The position numbers and the translations under genes are program-made. This document shows positions 46,204-54,806 of a DNA stretch of 64,000 nucleotides, piece by piece. The DNA lies in contig JAITVH010000153.1 in NCBI GenBank assembly GCA_031285905.1, positions 19,583 through 83,582 on the forward strand, given 5' to 3'. The first letter of the stretch is position 1. Each line of letters begins with the position of its first letter. Source of the DNA: Prevotella sp. Lineage in GTDB: Bacteria > Bacteroidota > Bacteroidia > Bacteroidales > Dysgonomonadaceae. Under the pieces are notes generated by a model. The model ran no database searches and was not told the origin of the DNA. It was given only the letters and a program-made list of their open reading frames with translations.

Positions 46204-47337
46204 CTATTTTAGATCAATAACAACATATTCCGATTGTGTTCCTATACGGAATTTTCCTCCCCAGATACCAATACCGGAACTGACATATATATTGGCATTA
46301 CCTTTTTTCAGAAAACCATGGTCTATTTCATATAGTTTTTTAGTGATCAGCGAAATAGGCCATATTTGTCCCTGATGTGTGTGACCTGAAATCTGTAGAT
46401 CGATACCATAAGCTTCGGCTTCTTCCAAATGATAGGGCTGGTGATCCAGTAACAGTATAGGTTTAGAACGATCGAGGCTGTCAACAAGTTCTTTTAAATC
46501 CTTACGATCTGGTTTTGTCCGGTCCTCCCGGCCTACAACATAGAAACTATTGTCTATTTCGGCTACTTCGTCTCGTAAGACATTTACTCCGGCTTTTTTC
46601 AGGAAAGCGAGGCTCTTGTCAAGACCACTGATATATTCATGGTTACCCAGACAAGCATAAATTCCCAACGGAGCTTTTATTTTACCAAAACTTTCGGCGA
46701 AGTTACCTTCTTCGAGAGGTCGCACGCTATTATCTATAATGTCTCCTGCAATTAAAACAATATCCGGATTTTCTTTATTTATGGTATTAATCCAACCTTC
46801 AAATTCGGATTTTCCGATTCCATAACCCAGATGCAGGTCGCTGATAGCAACTATCCGCAATGGTTTTTTCGGGATGGAATCACTCATTGTTTTGTAGATT
46901 TGGATAGGCAGTTCTACCCGTACCTTCCATATGTATTTTAAGTATCCGCATACCATAACCAGAGCTATGAAACCGACCATAAAGCCGAAACCCACCCAAT
47001 TCTCTCTTGTGTATCTGGTGATAGCATCGGCAGGCATGAAGTTGAAAAGGCGGTTGGTAAGTCCGAACAGATCCTTAACAGCCAATACGATGAAGAAATA
47101 CAGCATAATGAATAACCATGCTGTACCGATCTTATACAAGGCCGAAGTAAACCAAATTGGCATGGAATCTCCAACAAGGAAAGATATAAAGAAAGAAGTA
47201 ACCGCAATGACGGCGAATATTACCAGTCCGATCCTCCCTATATTACTCGGAGGCATCGCAATCCAAATATGGCGGAATACATAAAAATTAATAAGCAAGT
47301 AAAATATAAAAACGATGACAAATACCACAGGTTTCAT
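46204..47337 (-). CDS. Membrane-anchored metallophosphoesterase (first of a tandem pair)
   Basis: 377 aa. Same layout as its neighbour: four N-terminal membrane helices, then AISDLHLGYGIGKS, LIAGDIIDNS, LGNHEYISG, LLLDHQP and SGHTHQGQIW. The two share the order of motifs and the end (IYVSSGIGIWGGKFRIGTQSE versus a matching stretch in the other), so they are paralogues by tandem duplication. TATCTTTG on the minus strand (47371-47378) lies 33 bases upstream and is a likely promoter of the whole run through recN. Confidence 0.88.
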   Translation of the reverse strand: MKPVVFVIVFIFYLLINFYVFRHIWIAMPPSNIGRIGLVIFAVIAVTSFFISFLVGDSMPIWFTSALYKIGTAWLFIMLYFFIVLAVKDLFGLTNRLFNFMPADAITRYTRENWVGFGFMVGFIALVMVCGYLKYIWKVRVELPIQIYKTMSDSIPKKPLRIVAISDLHLGYGIGKSEFEGWINTINKENPDIVLIAGDIIDNSVRPLEEGNFAESFGKIKAPLGIYACLGNHEYISGLDKSLAFLKKAGVNVLRDEVAEIDNSFYVVGREDRTKPDRKDLKELVDSLDRSKPILLLDHQPYHLEEAEAYGIDLQISGHTHQGQIWPISLITKKLYEIDHGFLKKGNANIYVSSGIGIWGGKFRIGTQSEYVVIDLK

Positions 47338-47505
47338 TTAATTGGATTAATATTATTTTTTTGAAAGCTACAAAGATAAAGATTATTAACGATTCTGTTA
47401 TAAGTAGTAAGATAAAGAGTAAGGAGTTATTTATTCTTTTTTAACCTAAATCGATCTTGTTTTATATTGCCCTGAGTGAAAAGTGAAACAATGATAAATT
47501 TTACT

Positions 47506-47513
47506 TAATTTTG
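47506..47513 (+). promoter_or_regulatory. Putative -7 box of the UbiA-radical SAM unit
   Basis: TAATTTTG fits TAnnTTTG and lies 18 bases before the ATG at 47532. Confidence 0.55.
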
Positions 47514-47531
47514 CGGGCTAAACCGTGAAAT

Positions 47532-48521
47532 ATGAACATAATAAGATTTTGGGTAAAGAATGCCCGTATTCAGGCCTTACCCCAAAGTGTCCTTCCGGCT
47601 ATTTTGGCTTTTTGCCTTTCTATTCCTTTCGAGGGGTTTTCATTCCCTTTGGGGATCATCGCTATTTTAGGAGTGATATGTGGTCATTTGGGATTGAATC
47701 TCTTTGATGATTATTTTGACTATAAGAAGAAAAAATGTGACTACAGGGATGCTATGGTGCATGAAGGTTTTCGCGCACGTATCGGTAAGTGTACATATCT
47801 GACTTCGGGACAAGCGACTGTACGAAATTTGCTGATTGCCTGTTGTGTCTTCTCATTTATCGCTTTGCTGATCGGGGTTGTTATACTATATTATAGAGGG
47901 GCGGCAATCTTGTATTTTATGCTTCTTACTGCTGTTCTGGGGATTTCATATTCAGGAGCGCCATTGCGGTTCAGCTATCATGGTTTGGGGGAATTACTTA
48001 TTGGTTTTATGTTTGGGCCAATGGTAATGACCGGGCTCTTTTATTCAGCCTGTGGCGTGATTAATCCGATGATAGTATTGGTGTCTATCCCAGTGGGCTT
48101 ACTGGTAGCTAATATATTATATGTGCATTCTATTATGGACTTTGAACCTGATAAGAAAATAGGAAAACATACGCTGGCAGTGCTATTGAATAATCCCCGT
48201 CTGATGCTGATAGCATTAGCTGTTATATTGTTCAGTCCTTATCTTATAATAGGTTTCGGTATTGTAAAGGGATATTTATCTACGTGGTTTATCTTATTAG
48301 GATTAACGCTACCGATGGCTATCTCATTATTTTATATGATGATAGTTTATATAAAGAATCCACAGCAGAAATTCTCACCTTCTTTATGGATGGGGCCGAT
48401 GAATAACTGGCAACGGCTGGAAGTGGTGGGGATAGACTGGTTTATGATCAGGTGGTATCTGGCCCGTAATCTGTTGTCTTTCTTCTGTTTGATCATTATG
48501 ATTTTAAGTTTTATAGTGTAA
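47532..48521 (+). CDS. UbiA-family prenyltransferase (MenA-like)
   Basis: 329 aa, nine or so membrane helices. The first Asp-rich motif is NLFDDYFDY (56-64) and the second is SIMDFEPDKKIGKHTL, where MenA/UbiA have DxxxD. ARIQALPQSVLPAILAF resembles the MenA start, and GAPLRFSYHGLGELLIGFMFGP matches MenA's GPxPLxYxGLGE. It should attach a prenyl chain to an aromatic or other acceptor in the membrane. A separate menA is normally elsewhere in these genomes, so this may be a paralogue. It ends 7 bases before a radical SAM gene. Confidence 0.85.
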   Translation: MNIIRFWVKNARIQALPQSVLPAILAFCLSIPFEGFSFPLGIIAILGVICGHLGLNLFDDYFDYKKKKCDYRDAMVHEGFRARIGKCTYLTSGQATVRNLLIACCVFSFIALLIGVVILYYRGAAILYFMLLTAVLGISYSGAPLRFSYHGLGELLIGFMFGPMVMTGLFYSACGVINPMIVLVSIPVGLLVANILYVHSIMDFEPDKKIGKHTLAVLLNNPRLMLIALAVILFSPYLIIGFGIVKGYLSTWFILLGLTLPMAISLFYMMIVYIKNPQQKFSPSLWMGPMNNWQRLEVVGIDWFMIRWYLARNLLSFFCLIIMILSFIV

Positions 48522-48528
48522 TTTGCAT

Positions 48529-49425
48529 ATGATGGGATCGAAGTTTTATTTACCTCTGTGGTTTCTCAAAGCTAAGCTTTTAGGAAGCAAAAAGCCTTTG
48601 CAATCGGTTATCTTTATCCTCGATAAGTGTAATCTTACCTGTAAGCATTGTAACGTTTATGCACGAAAAGAACCAAATATAAAGACCTATCAGCAGGTAA
48701 GGGATGAACTGCAATACTGTTATGATCAGGGATCACGCTTCATAGACTTTGAGGGCGGTGAACCTACGATGTGGACAGACGGTGAACATGATCTAAATAG
48801 CCTTATCAGGCTGGCAAAAGAGATTGGGTTCTTTTCTACTACTATAACAACAAATGCTGTAAGACCTTTTTCGGATAGTGAGGCCGATTCTATTTGGGTG
48901 AGCCTCGACGGATTAGGACATTATCATGATGCGGTAAGAGGCAAAGGAGTATTTGAAAAACTGGTGAAAAATATAGACGATTCCAGGCATCCTGATCTGA
49001 GTGTGAACATGGTAGTCAATTCGATTAATTATGAATCAGTGGACGAAACCATTGAGTTCGTAAAGAATAATCCTTACATAAAATCGATATCGATAAACTT
49101 TCATACACCGTATACCGGGACAGAGCATATGTTTTTGGACTGGAAAACCCGCTGTGAAGTGATTGATAAAGTAATAGCCTATAAGAAAAAAGGCTATCCT
49201 ATAATGAACTCAGTATCGGGATTGAAACTGATGAAGCATAATAAGTTTAAGAAACAATGTTGGGTTTCCAACTTTATCCTGGCCGATGGCACCCGCCTGA
49301 CTGAGTGTAGCGGGAAAACCGCTGGTATCTGCGATCAATGCGGATTATGTATGGCCGGCGAGATGCGGAGTGTAATGACACTCAAACCCGACACGATCTT
49401 AGCCGGAATGAAACTGAGAATGTAA
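48529..49425 (+). CDS. Radical SAM protein with Cys-rich tail
   Basis: 298 aa from ATG 48529; the frame can be read from a TTG 6 bases before. The 4Fe-4S site is DKCNLTCKHC with Cys34, Cys38 and Cys41, followed by FEGGEPTMW (the GGE motif for SAM) and WVSLDGLGHYHDAVRG, as in SPASM/PqqE-like radical SAM enzymes. The tail has five cysteines, at 244, 260, 268, 271 and 274 (GICDQCGLC), and could hold an extra cluster. No membrane helix. The gene is tightly coupled to a UbiA gene and nothing else, so a role in modifying the prenylated product or its acceptor is inferred. The substrate is unknown. Confidence 0.88.
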   Translation: MMGSKFYLPLWFLKAKLLGSKKPLQSVIFILDKCNLTCKHCNVYARKEPNIKTYQQVRDELQYCYDQGSRFIDFEGGEPTMWTDGEHDLNSLIRLAKEIGFFSTTITTNAVRPFSDSEADSIWVSLDGLGHYHDAVRGKGVFEKLVKNIDDSRHPDLSVNMVVNSINYESVDETIEFVKNNPYIKSISINFHTPYTGTEHMFLDWKTRCEVIDKVIAYKKKGYPIMNSVSGLKLMKHNKFKKQCWVSNFILADGTRLTECSGKTAGICDQCGLCMAGEMRSVMTLKPDTILAGMKLRM

Positions 49426-49435
49426 CTTCCCGTTT

Positions 49436-50092
49436 TTATTCTTTTTCTCCATAGGCCAGATCTCCGGCATCTCCAAGTCCAGGAACGATATAAGCAAATT
49501 CGTTTAGTTCGGGATCAATTGCCGCCGCCCAGATCGTGGTTTTATCTTGTGGGAAATTTTTCTGACAATATTCTATTGCCTGCTTACTGGCTATGATAGT
49601 AGCTATATGTATATGCTTTGGGTTCCCCTTTGTTAAAAGAGCCTGATATGATAAATCCATACTTCCTCCTGTTGCAAGCATCGGGTCGGTAAGGATAAGT
49701 ACTTTATCGTCAATTTTTGGGGAAGCAATGTATTCTATATGGATGTGAAAGCTCTGATGATTTTCCTTATATTTTCTGTATGCTGAAACAAACGCATTTT
49801 CTGCCTGATCAAAAAAATTGAGGAATCCGTGGTGATAAACAAGTCCGGCCCTTAAGATCGTACCGATAACGATTTGATCTGTCGGAACATTTGTTTTTGA
49901 GAATCCTAATGGTGTTTGAGTTTCTATTTCGGTGTAGTTCAGTTGTTTGCTTATCTCATAAGCCATTACTTCACCGATGCGTTCTACATTACGCCTGAAA
50001 CGCATACTGTCAGTCTGAATATTTACATCCCGCAATTCGCTGACAAAACGATTGAGAATGGTGTTCTCTTCCGAAAGATTTATTGTTTGCAT
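49436..50092 (-). CDS. upp: Uracil phosphoribosyltransferase
   Basis: 218 aa. The PRPP loop is VLILTDPMLATGGSM and the uracil-binding end is GLGDAGDLAYG. TILRAGLVYHHGFL is the usual mid motif. It salvages uracil to UMP. It lies 64 bases downstream of aroE on the same strand, with its own TATTTTTG box at 50107-50114 (minus). It converges on the radical SAM gene with 10 bases between. Confidence 0.95.
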   Translation of the reverse strand: MQTINLSEENTILNRFVSELRDVNIQTDSMRFRRNVERIGEVMAYEISKQLNYTEIETQTPLGFSKTNVPTDQIVIGTILRAGLVYHHGFLNFFDQAENAFVSAYRKYKENHQSFHIHIEYIASPKIDDKVLILTDPMLATGGSMDLSYQALLTKGNPKHIHIATIIASKQAIEYCQKNFPQDKTTIWAAAIDPELNEFAYIVPGLGDAGDLAYGEKE

Positions 50093-50156
50093 ATTACATT
50101 TTGATTCAAAAATAAATGATTTCTTTCAAATTCCCCTAGTTTTGAAAGTTTAAAAA

Positions 50157-50903
50157 TTATTTATTCCATATTTCCCATGCAGCCAGCGCTTGTAATTCAA
50201 GCATTTCCGCACCATTTTTTATAACTGCTCCCTGCTCTTTTCCTTGTTTCAGGAATTTGGTTTCAGCAGGATTATATACCAGATCATATAATAAATGGTC
50301 AGAAGTAATATGTTGATAGGGAATATCAGGGGCCTCGTCTACCTTGGGGAAAGTGCCTATAGGCGAGGCGTTTATTATAATCTTATATTGATCGAGTATG
50401 TATTTATTCAGGTCTAGGTAGGTTAATTGTCCTTCTTTTGCAGTTCTTGAAACAAAAATATATTCTATACCAAGATTCTCCAGTCCTTTAGCTACTGCTT
50501 TGGATGCTCCTCCTGTGCCAAGTATCAGGGCTTTTGTATGAATATCTTTCTTTAGCAGAGATTGTATAGAATTTTGAAACCCGATCAGATCGGAGTTATA
50601 ACCTTTTAGTTTTGTCTTCCCATTTTCACAGGATACTTTTATGACGTTGATAGCTCCGACTTCCTTTGCCTGTGCATCCAACTCATCCAGATAGGAGATA
50701 ATTTCCTGTTTGTATGGTATGGTGACATTTAGTCCTTTAAGATTCGGGTGGGATTGTATTATCCGAGGAAATTCTTCGATAGATGGTATCTCAAATTTCA
50801 GGTATTCGGCATCGATTCCTTCTTTCTCAAATTTATTATTAAAAAAGCGGGGCGAAAAGGATTGTACCAACGGGTTCCCTATTATTCCATACAGGTTTTT
50901 CAT
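50157..50903 (-). CDS. aroE: Shikimate dehydrogenase
   Basis: 248 aa, slightly short for AroE. YGIIGNPLVQSFSPRFFN is the shikimate-binding start, GLNVTIPYKQEII carries the catalytic lysine, AINVIK the following Asn, GTGGASKAVAKGL the NADP loop and NASPIGTFP the late motif. It reduces 3-dehydroshikimate with NADPH. No other aromatic pathway genes are adjacent. Confidence 0.94.
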   Translation of the reverse strand: MKNLYGIIGNPLVQSFSPRFFNNKFEKEGIDAEYLKFEIPSIEEFPRIIQSHPNLKGLNVTIPYKQEIISYLDELDAQAKEVGAINVIKVSCENGKTKLKGYNSDLIGFQNSIQSLLKKDIHTKALILGTGGASKAVAKGLENLGIEYIFVSRTAKEGQLTYLDLNKYILDQYKIIINASPIGTFPKVDEAPDIPYQHITSDHLLYDLVYNPAETKFLKQGKEQGAVIKNGAEMLELQALAAWEIWNK

Positions 50904-50933
50904 GCTACCTTAGGTTTAGAACTTGATAAACGG

Positions 50934-50972
50934 GTAAAAAAATAGGATAACTACTATTGGTAGTCATCCTAT
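50934..50972 (-). terminator. Terminator after the OmpH-like gene
   Basis: ATAGGATAACTAC (50942-50954) and GTAGTCATCCTAT (50960-50972) pair with one mismatch around a 5-base loop; on the minus strand the hairpin is followed by a run of six or seven T. Confidence 0.85.
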
Positions 50973-50990
50973 CTGTTATTTTATTTCTTC

Positions 50991-51605
50991 TTATTTCGAA
51001 GCATTTGCTTTATAGCGGTTATTCATTTGTGAGATGATAGCCGAAGTAATATCGTATGGTTTTTTAGCTACGAGTATATTATCCAGTTGTGTATTAATGA
51101 ATATTATCTCGTAATTAGCTTTCTTATTATAATTGTCAAGATTTACATGGATAGAATCGAATATCTGAGCGTTCATGCGCGCTTGCTTTTCAAGATAGTC
51201 GTTTTGCATTTTTGCAATAGAATTTTGTGTAGACGCTTCCAGGTTCCTGATTCTCGTTGCTTCCTGTTCGGCGCGATCCTGGCTTAAGAAAGCGTTGTTT
51301 TGTAATTTTCGGTTAAATTCGTTCGCTTCGTTTTGAAGTTGTTGTCTTTTTTGTGCTACTGTAGATTCAATAGTACTCTGGTCTTTCATCAGTTCATCAT
51401 TCAGATCTTTGAAAAGGTTGTAATTTTTGAGAAGAGAATCTACTGTAACGTAAGCTATAGGCAATACGTTAGTTGAATCTCCTTCCGAAAATTTCACAGT
51501 TTTGGGTTCATCCGATCTTCCATTACTGGATGTAAAGAACAAGATGAACAGAATGATGATTGCTACGGCGAGCACACCATTGATAATGTAAGAAATATTC
51601 TTCAT
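50991..51605 (-). CDS. OmpH/Skp-like periplasmic chaperone
   Basis: 204 aa. A single N-terminal membrane segment (VLAVAIIILFILFF), then IAYVTVDSLLKNYNLFKDLNDEL, and a long helical region with QKRQQLQNEANEFNRKLQNN typical of Skp/OmpH, ending with QLDNILVAKKPYDIT. The segment is long and looks uncleaved, so the protein is probably anchored and faces the periplasm. Skp holds unfolded outer-membrane proteins. A TATCTTTG box on the minus strand (51695-51702) lies 90 bases upstream. Confidence 0.88.
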   Translation of the reverse strand: MKNISYIINGVLAVAIIILFILFFTSSNGRSDEPKTVKFSEGDSTNVLPIAYVTVDSLLKNYNLFKDLNDELMKDQSTIESTVAQKRQQLQNEANEFNRKLQNNAFLSQDRAEQEATRIRNLEASTQNSIAKMQNDYLEKQARMNAQIFDSIHVNLDNYNKKANYEIIFINTQLDNILVAKKPYDITSAIISQMNNRYKANASK

Positions 51606-51830
51606 TTATTTTCTAATTTAGTTAATCTTCTATAACAGCAGGAAATTAAATGTATCTAACTATCCTGAATACCTACTTTTTTCATACGACTTGGCAAAGA
51701 TATATCTTTATGTTAAAACAATGCTATAATAAAACCTTTAAAAGATGTAAAAATATTTTATTTTAGAGCATATCTCTCTAATTTTATATGTTATTATATT
51801 AATAATGTATTTAACTTAAAACTAAATAAT

Positions 51831-53288
51831 ATGACTATTAGAGACTTAAAGCCGGAAATTGTCTGGAAATACTTCTACGAACTGACACAAATCCCCCGTC
51901 CATCCAAAAAGGAAGAAAAAGTGATTGCGTATTTGCTCGATTTTGCAAAGAAACATAAGCTGGAAGTAAAGAAAGACGAGGCTGGAAATGTTCTGATTAC
52001 AAAACCTGCAACCAAAGGGAAGGAGAATCTTCCGACAGTGATTTTGCAAGGTCATGTGGATATGGTGTGTGAAAAAAATGCAGGTACTGTCCATGATTTT
52101 GATAAAGATCCGATTGAAACAATTATTGATAACGGATGGGTAAGGGCTAACGGTACTACTTTAGGTGCTGACAATGGTGTTGGTGTTGCTGCCGCACTAG
52201 CAATACTGGCTTCGGATGATATAGAACATGGGAAGTTGGAATGCCTGTTTACTGTAGACGAAGAGACAGGGCTGACTGGAGCTTATGCTTTAAGCAATGA
52301 TTTCCTATCAGGCGATATCTTGATTAATCTGGATACAGAAGAAGAAGGAGAAATCTATATAGGATGTGCAGGTGGAAAAGGTACAACAGCAACATTCCAT
52401 TATAAGAAAGAAGAAACTCCGGCTAATTATTTCTGGTTCCGTGTTGAAGTAAAGAGATTGAATGGTGGCCATTCCGGCTCGGAAATCCACAAAGGCCTGG
52501 GCAATGCTAACAAAATATTGAATCGCTATCTATGGGCATTGAATAATAAGTATGGGCTCTTGTTATCGGAAATCAATGGCGGTAATTTGCATAATGCGAT
52601 TCCGCGCGAAGCTTATGCTATTGCCGGAGTGCCATATAAATTCAAGGAAAATGTAATTGTGGAACTCAATACATTGCTACCTCAGATACAGGCAGAGATA
52701 AAAACTGTTGATCCTAAATTGGATATGAAAGTCGGTTCGACAGATACGCCACAATATATCATTGATAAGGATACTTCTGATAATCTGTTGAATGCGTTGT
52801 ATGCCTGTCCGCATGGTGTGCTAGGGATGAGTTTTGCAATTCCCGGCTTAGTGGAAACTTCCACGAACCTGGCATCTGTAAAAATGAAAGAAGATAATAC
52901 TATCCTGGTTACTACGAGCCAGCGTAGTTCCACAGACTCGCTGAAAGACGATGCAGCCAATATGGTAGCGGCGGCATTTACATTGGCAAAGGCAGAAGTG
53001 AAGCACTCGGATGGTTATCCGGGATGGCGTCCTAATCCGGATTCTAAAATATTGGCTGTAGCGAAGGAGTCGTATAAGAAATTATATGATAAAGAACCTG
53101 AAATAATGGCTATCCATGCAGGTCTAGAGTGTGGACTATTCCTTGAAAAATATCCACACCTTGATATGATCTCTTGTGGCCCGACAATCAGGGAGGCACA
53201 TTCTCCGGCAGAAAAAGTAGAGATAGAATCTGTAGGGAAATGGTGGAATTTGTTGCTCGATATACTTAAGAGCATTCCTGCCAAGTAG
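51831..53288 (+). CDS. pepD: Cytosol non-specific dipeptidase (aminoacyl-histidine dipeptidase)
   Basis: 485 aa, M20 metallopeptidase of the PepD type. VILQGHVDMVCEK holds the first metal ligands His75 and Asp77, GADNGVGVA the bridging Asp, and FTVDEETGLTGA the Glu pair with the general base. LNGGHSGSEIH is typical of the lid domain. It hydrolyses dipeptides including Xaa-His in the cytoplasm. It stands alone, with a 27-base gap to a lipoprotein gene on the same strand. Confidence 0.95.
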   Translation: MTIRDLKPEIVWKYFYELTQIPRPSKKEEKVIAYLLDFAKKHKLEVKKDEAGNVLITKPATKGKENLPTVILQGHVDMVCEKNAGTVHDFDKDPIETIIDNGWVRANGTTLGADNGVGVAAALAILASDDIEHGKLECLFTVDEETGLTGAYALSNDFLSGDILINLDTEEEGEIYIGCAGGKGTTATFHYKKEETPANYFWFRVEVKRLNGGHSGSEIHKGLGNANKILNRYLWALNNKYGLLLSEINGGNLHNAIPREAYAIAGVPYKFKENVIVELNTLLPQIQAEIKTVDPKLDMKVGSTDTPQYIIDKDTSDNLLNALYACPHGVLGMSFAIPGLVETSTNLASVKMKEDNTILVTTSQRSSTDSLKDDAANMVAAAFTLAKAEVKHSDGYPGWRPNPDSKILAVAKESYKKLYDKEPEIMAIHAGLECGLFLEKYPHLDMISCGPTIREAHSPAEKVEIESVGKWWNLLLDILKSIPAK

Positions 53289-53315
53289 GCAGGAACTATT
53301 TAAATACCTTATACC

Positions 53316-54776
53316 ATGAAAAAACATTTATATAACATTAAGGCGAACTTATTGATCGCCTTTCTGTTTCTCTTTTTTGCATGCTGTTCTAATAGTCAGG
53401 AACATATAAAAGTTTATCAAGCTCCTGATGGAGAGGAGTTAAGCAGTATGTACGAAGTGACCGTAGAAGGGAGTAAGATACCAGTGTATCCTGTAAAGGT
53501 AGGGGCAGAGGAGCAAGGTCGAAGATGGAAAGCAATGGACGATCCGGTAAGTTCGGCGGAATATTATGACGAGGCTGCTTTCTCCTATTTTGATATGAAT
53601 AAGCCTGTACTTGTAGAAGTGAAAGTGCCGAAAGAAATTATTTCAGCCAAGATACTTCCTTCATCAGCCGGAATCGCTTCTTTGATTGACGGTAATACGC
53701 TCTCATTCAGGATAGAAAAGCCGGAAAAATTGACTATTAAAATCAATGGTGAAAAAATTAAGTCACTTCATATATTCGCTAATCCCTTTGAAGAAAATAT
53801 TCCTGACAAAAATGACCCTGATGTGATTTATTTCGGGCCGGGAGTACATGAGATTACCCATCTGGAAATAGGGGATAATAAGACATTATATATTGCAGGG
53901 GGTGCTGTGCTGAAGGCGATGATAGGCGCCGATGAGAAAGCGATTAATACCAATCCCAATGGCTTAAAATATTATTCTCCTACCATCGTACTGAAGGGGA
54001 AAAATATAAAAGTAAAGGGGCGTGGAATCATAGATGCTACAAACACCCCTACCCATTCACGCAATATGCTTGTCGTAGAGGGAGAGGATATCGGAGTGGA
54101 AGGAATTATCCTGAAAGACCCGAGTGTGTGGACTGTTCCGGTTCGCCATTCTAAAAATGTGCTGATCGAAAATATAAAAATAATAGGATATAGGGCAAAC
54201 TCTGACGGGATTGATATCTGTGGAAGCTTCGATGTAGAAGTGAATAATTGCTTTATCCGTACTTTGGACGACCTTGTGGTAATAAAAACATTGAAAGGAT
54301 CGGGAGAAGCCGGGCGCATACTGGTTCACCGTTGTGTACTATGGAATGAGCTGGCACATGCTTTAAGTATTGGCGCTGAATTGACAAAGGATGTGTCGGA
54401 TGTCGTTTTCCGGGATTGTGATATTATCCGCGATACGGGCAGGGAATGGTCGTTGCGTGTTTTTCAGTCCGATAAAGCCTTGATAAGCAATATTCGTTTC
54501 GAGAATATCCGTATAGAAGAATCGACAAAACTCATTTCGTTATGGATAGGTAAAAACAGATGGACAAATGATGATGAGGGAGGTAATATCAGGAATATAA
54601 CCTTTAAAGATATCCGGGCCAAAGGAGAACCATTGACTGTTGAATTTACAGGTTATGATAATGATCATAAAATCGACTCTGTCTATTTCGAAAACGTAAC
54701 TATAAATGGAGAAAAACTCGATATGTCAGGTATTAAAAAGAATGAGTTTGTGGGAGATATATTTTTTAAGGAGTAG
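53316..54776 (+). CDS. GH28-like beta-helix lipoprotein
   Basis: 486 aa. The signal ends in FLFFACC (lipid on Cys23 or Cys24). After an N-terminal beta domain (about 30-160) a right-handed parallel beta-helix starts at about 185 (LYIAGGAVL, IKVKGRGIIDATN). GH28 marks are NSDGIDICGS (295-304), TLDDLVVIK with Asp318-Asp319 and ELAHALSIGAE with His348, standing for the NTDG, DDC and GHG-SIG motifs of polygalacturonases. It probably cuts a uronic-acid-containing or similar glycan at the cell surface or in the periplasm. It is followed by a PqaA-like hydrolase after 30 bases, likely one operon. Confidence 0.83.
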   Translation: MKKHLYNIKANLLIAFLFLFFACCSNSQEHIKVYQAPDGEELSSMYEVTVEGSKIPVYPVKVGAEEQGRRWKAMDDPVSSAEYYDEAAFSYFDMNKPVLVEVKVPKEIISAKILPSSAGIASLIDGNTLSFRIEKPEKLTIKINGEKIKSLHIFANPFEENIPDKNDPDVIYFGPGVHEITHLEIGDNKTLYIAGGAVLKAMIGADEKAINTNPNGLKYYSPTIVLKGKNIKVKGRGIIDATNTPTHSRNMLVVEGEDIGVEGIILKDPSVWTVPVRHSKNVLIENIKIIGYRANSDGIDICGSFDVEVNNCFIRTLDDLVVIKTLKGSGEAGRILVHRCVLWNELAHALSIGAELTKDVSDVVFRDCDIIRDTGREWSLRVFQSDKALISNIRFENIRIEESTKLISLWIGKNRWTNDDEGGNIRNITFKDIRAKGEPLTVEFTGYDNDHKIDSVYFENVTINGEKLDMSGIKKNEFVGDIFFKE

Positions 54777-54806
54777 CCAAGGTTCTTTATTATTAAAACC
54801 TTTGAT

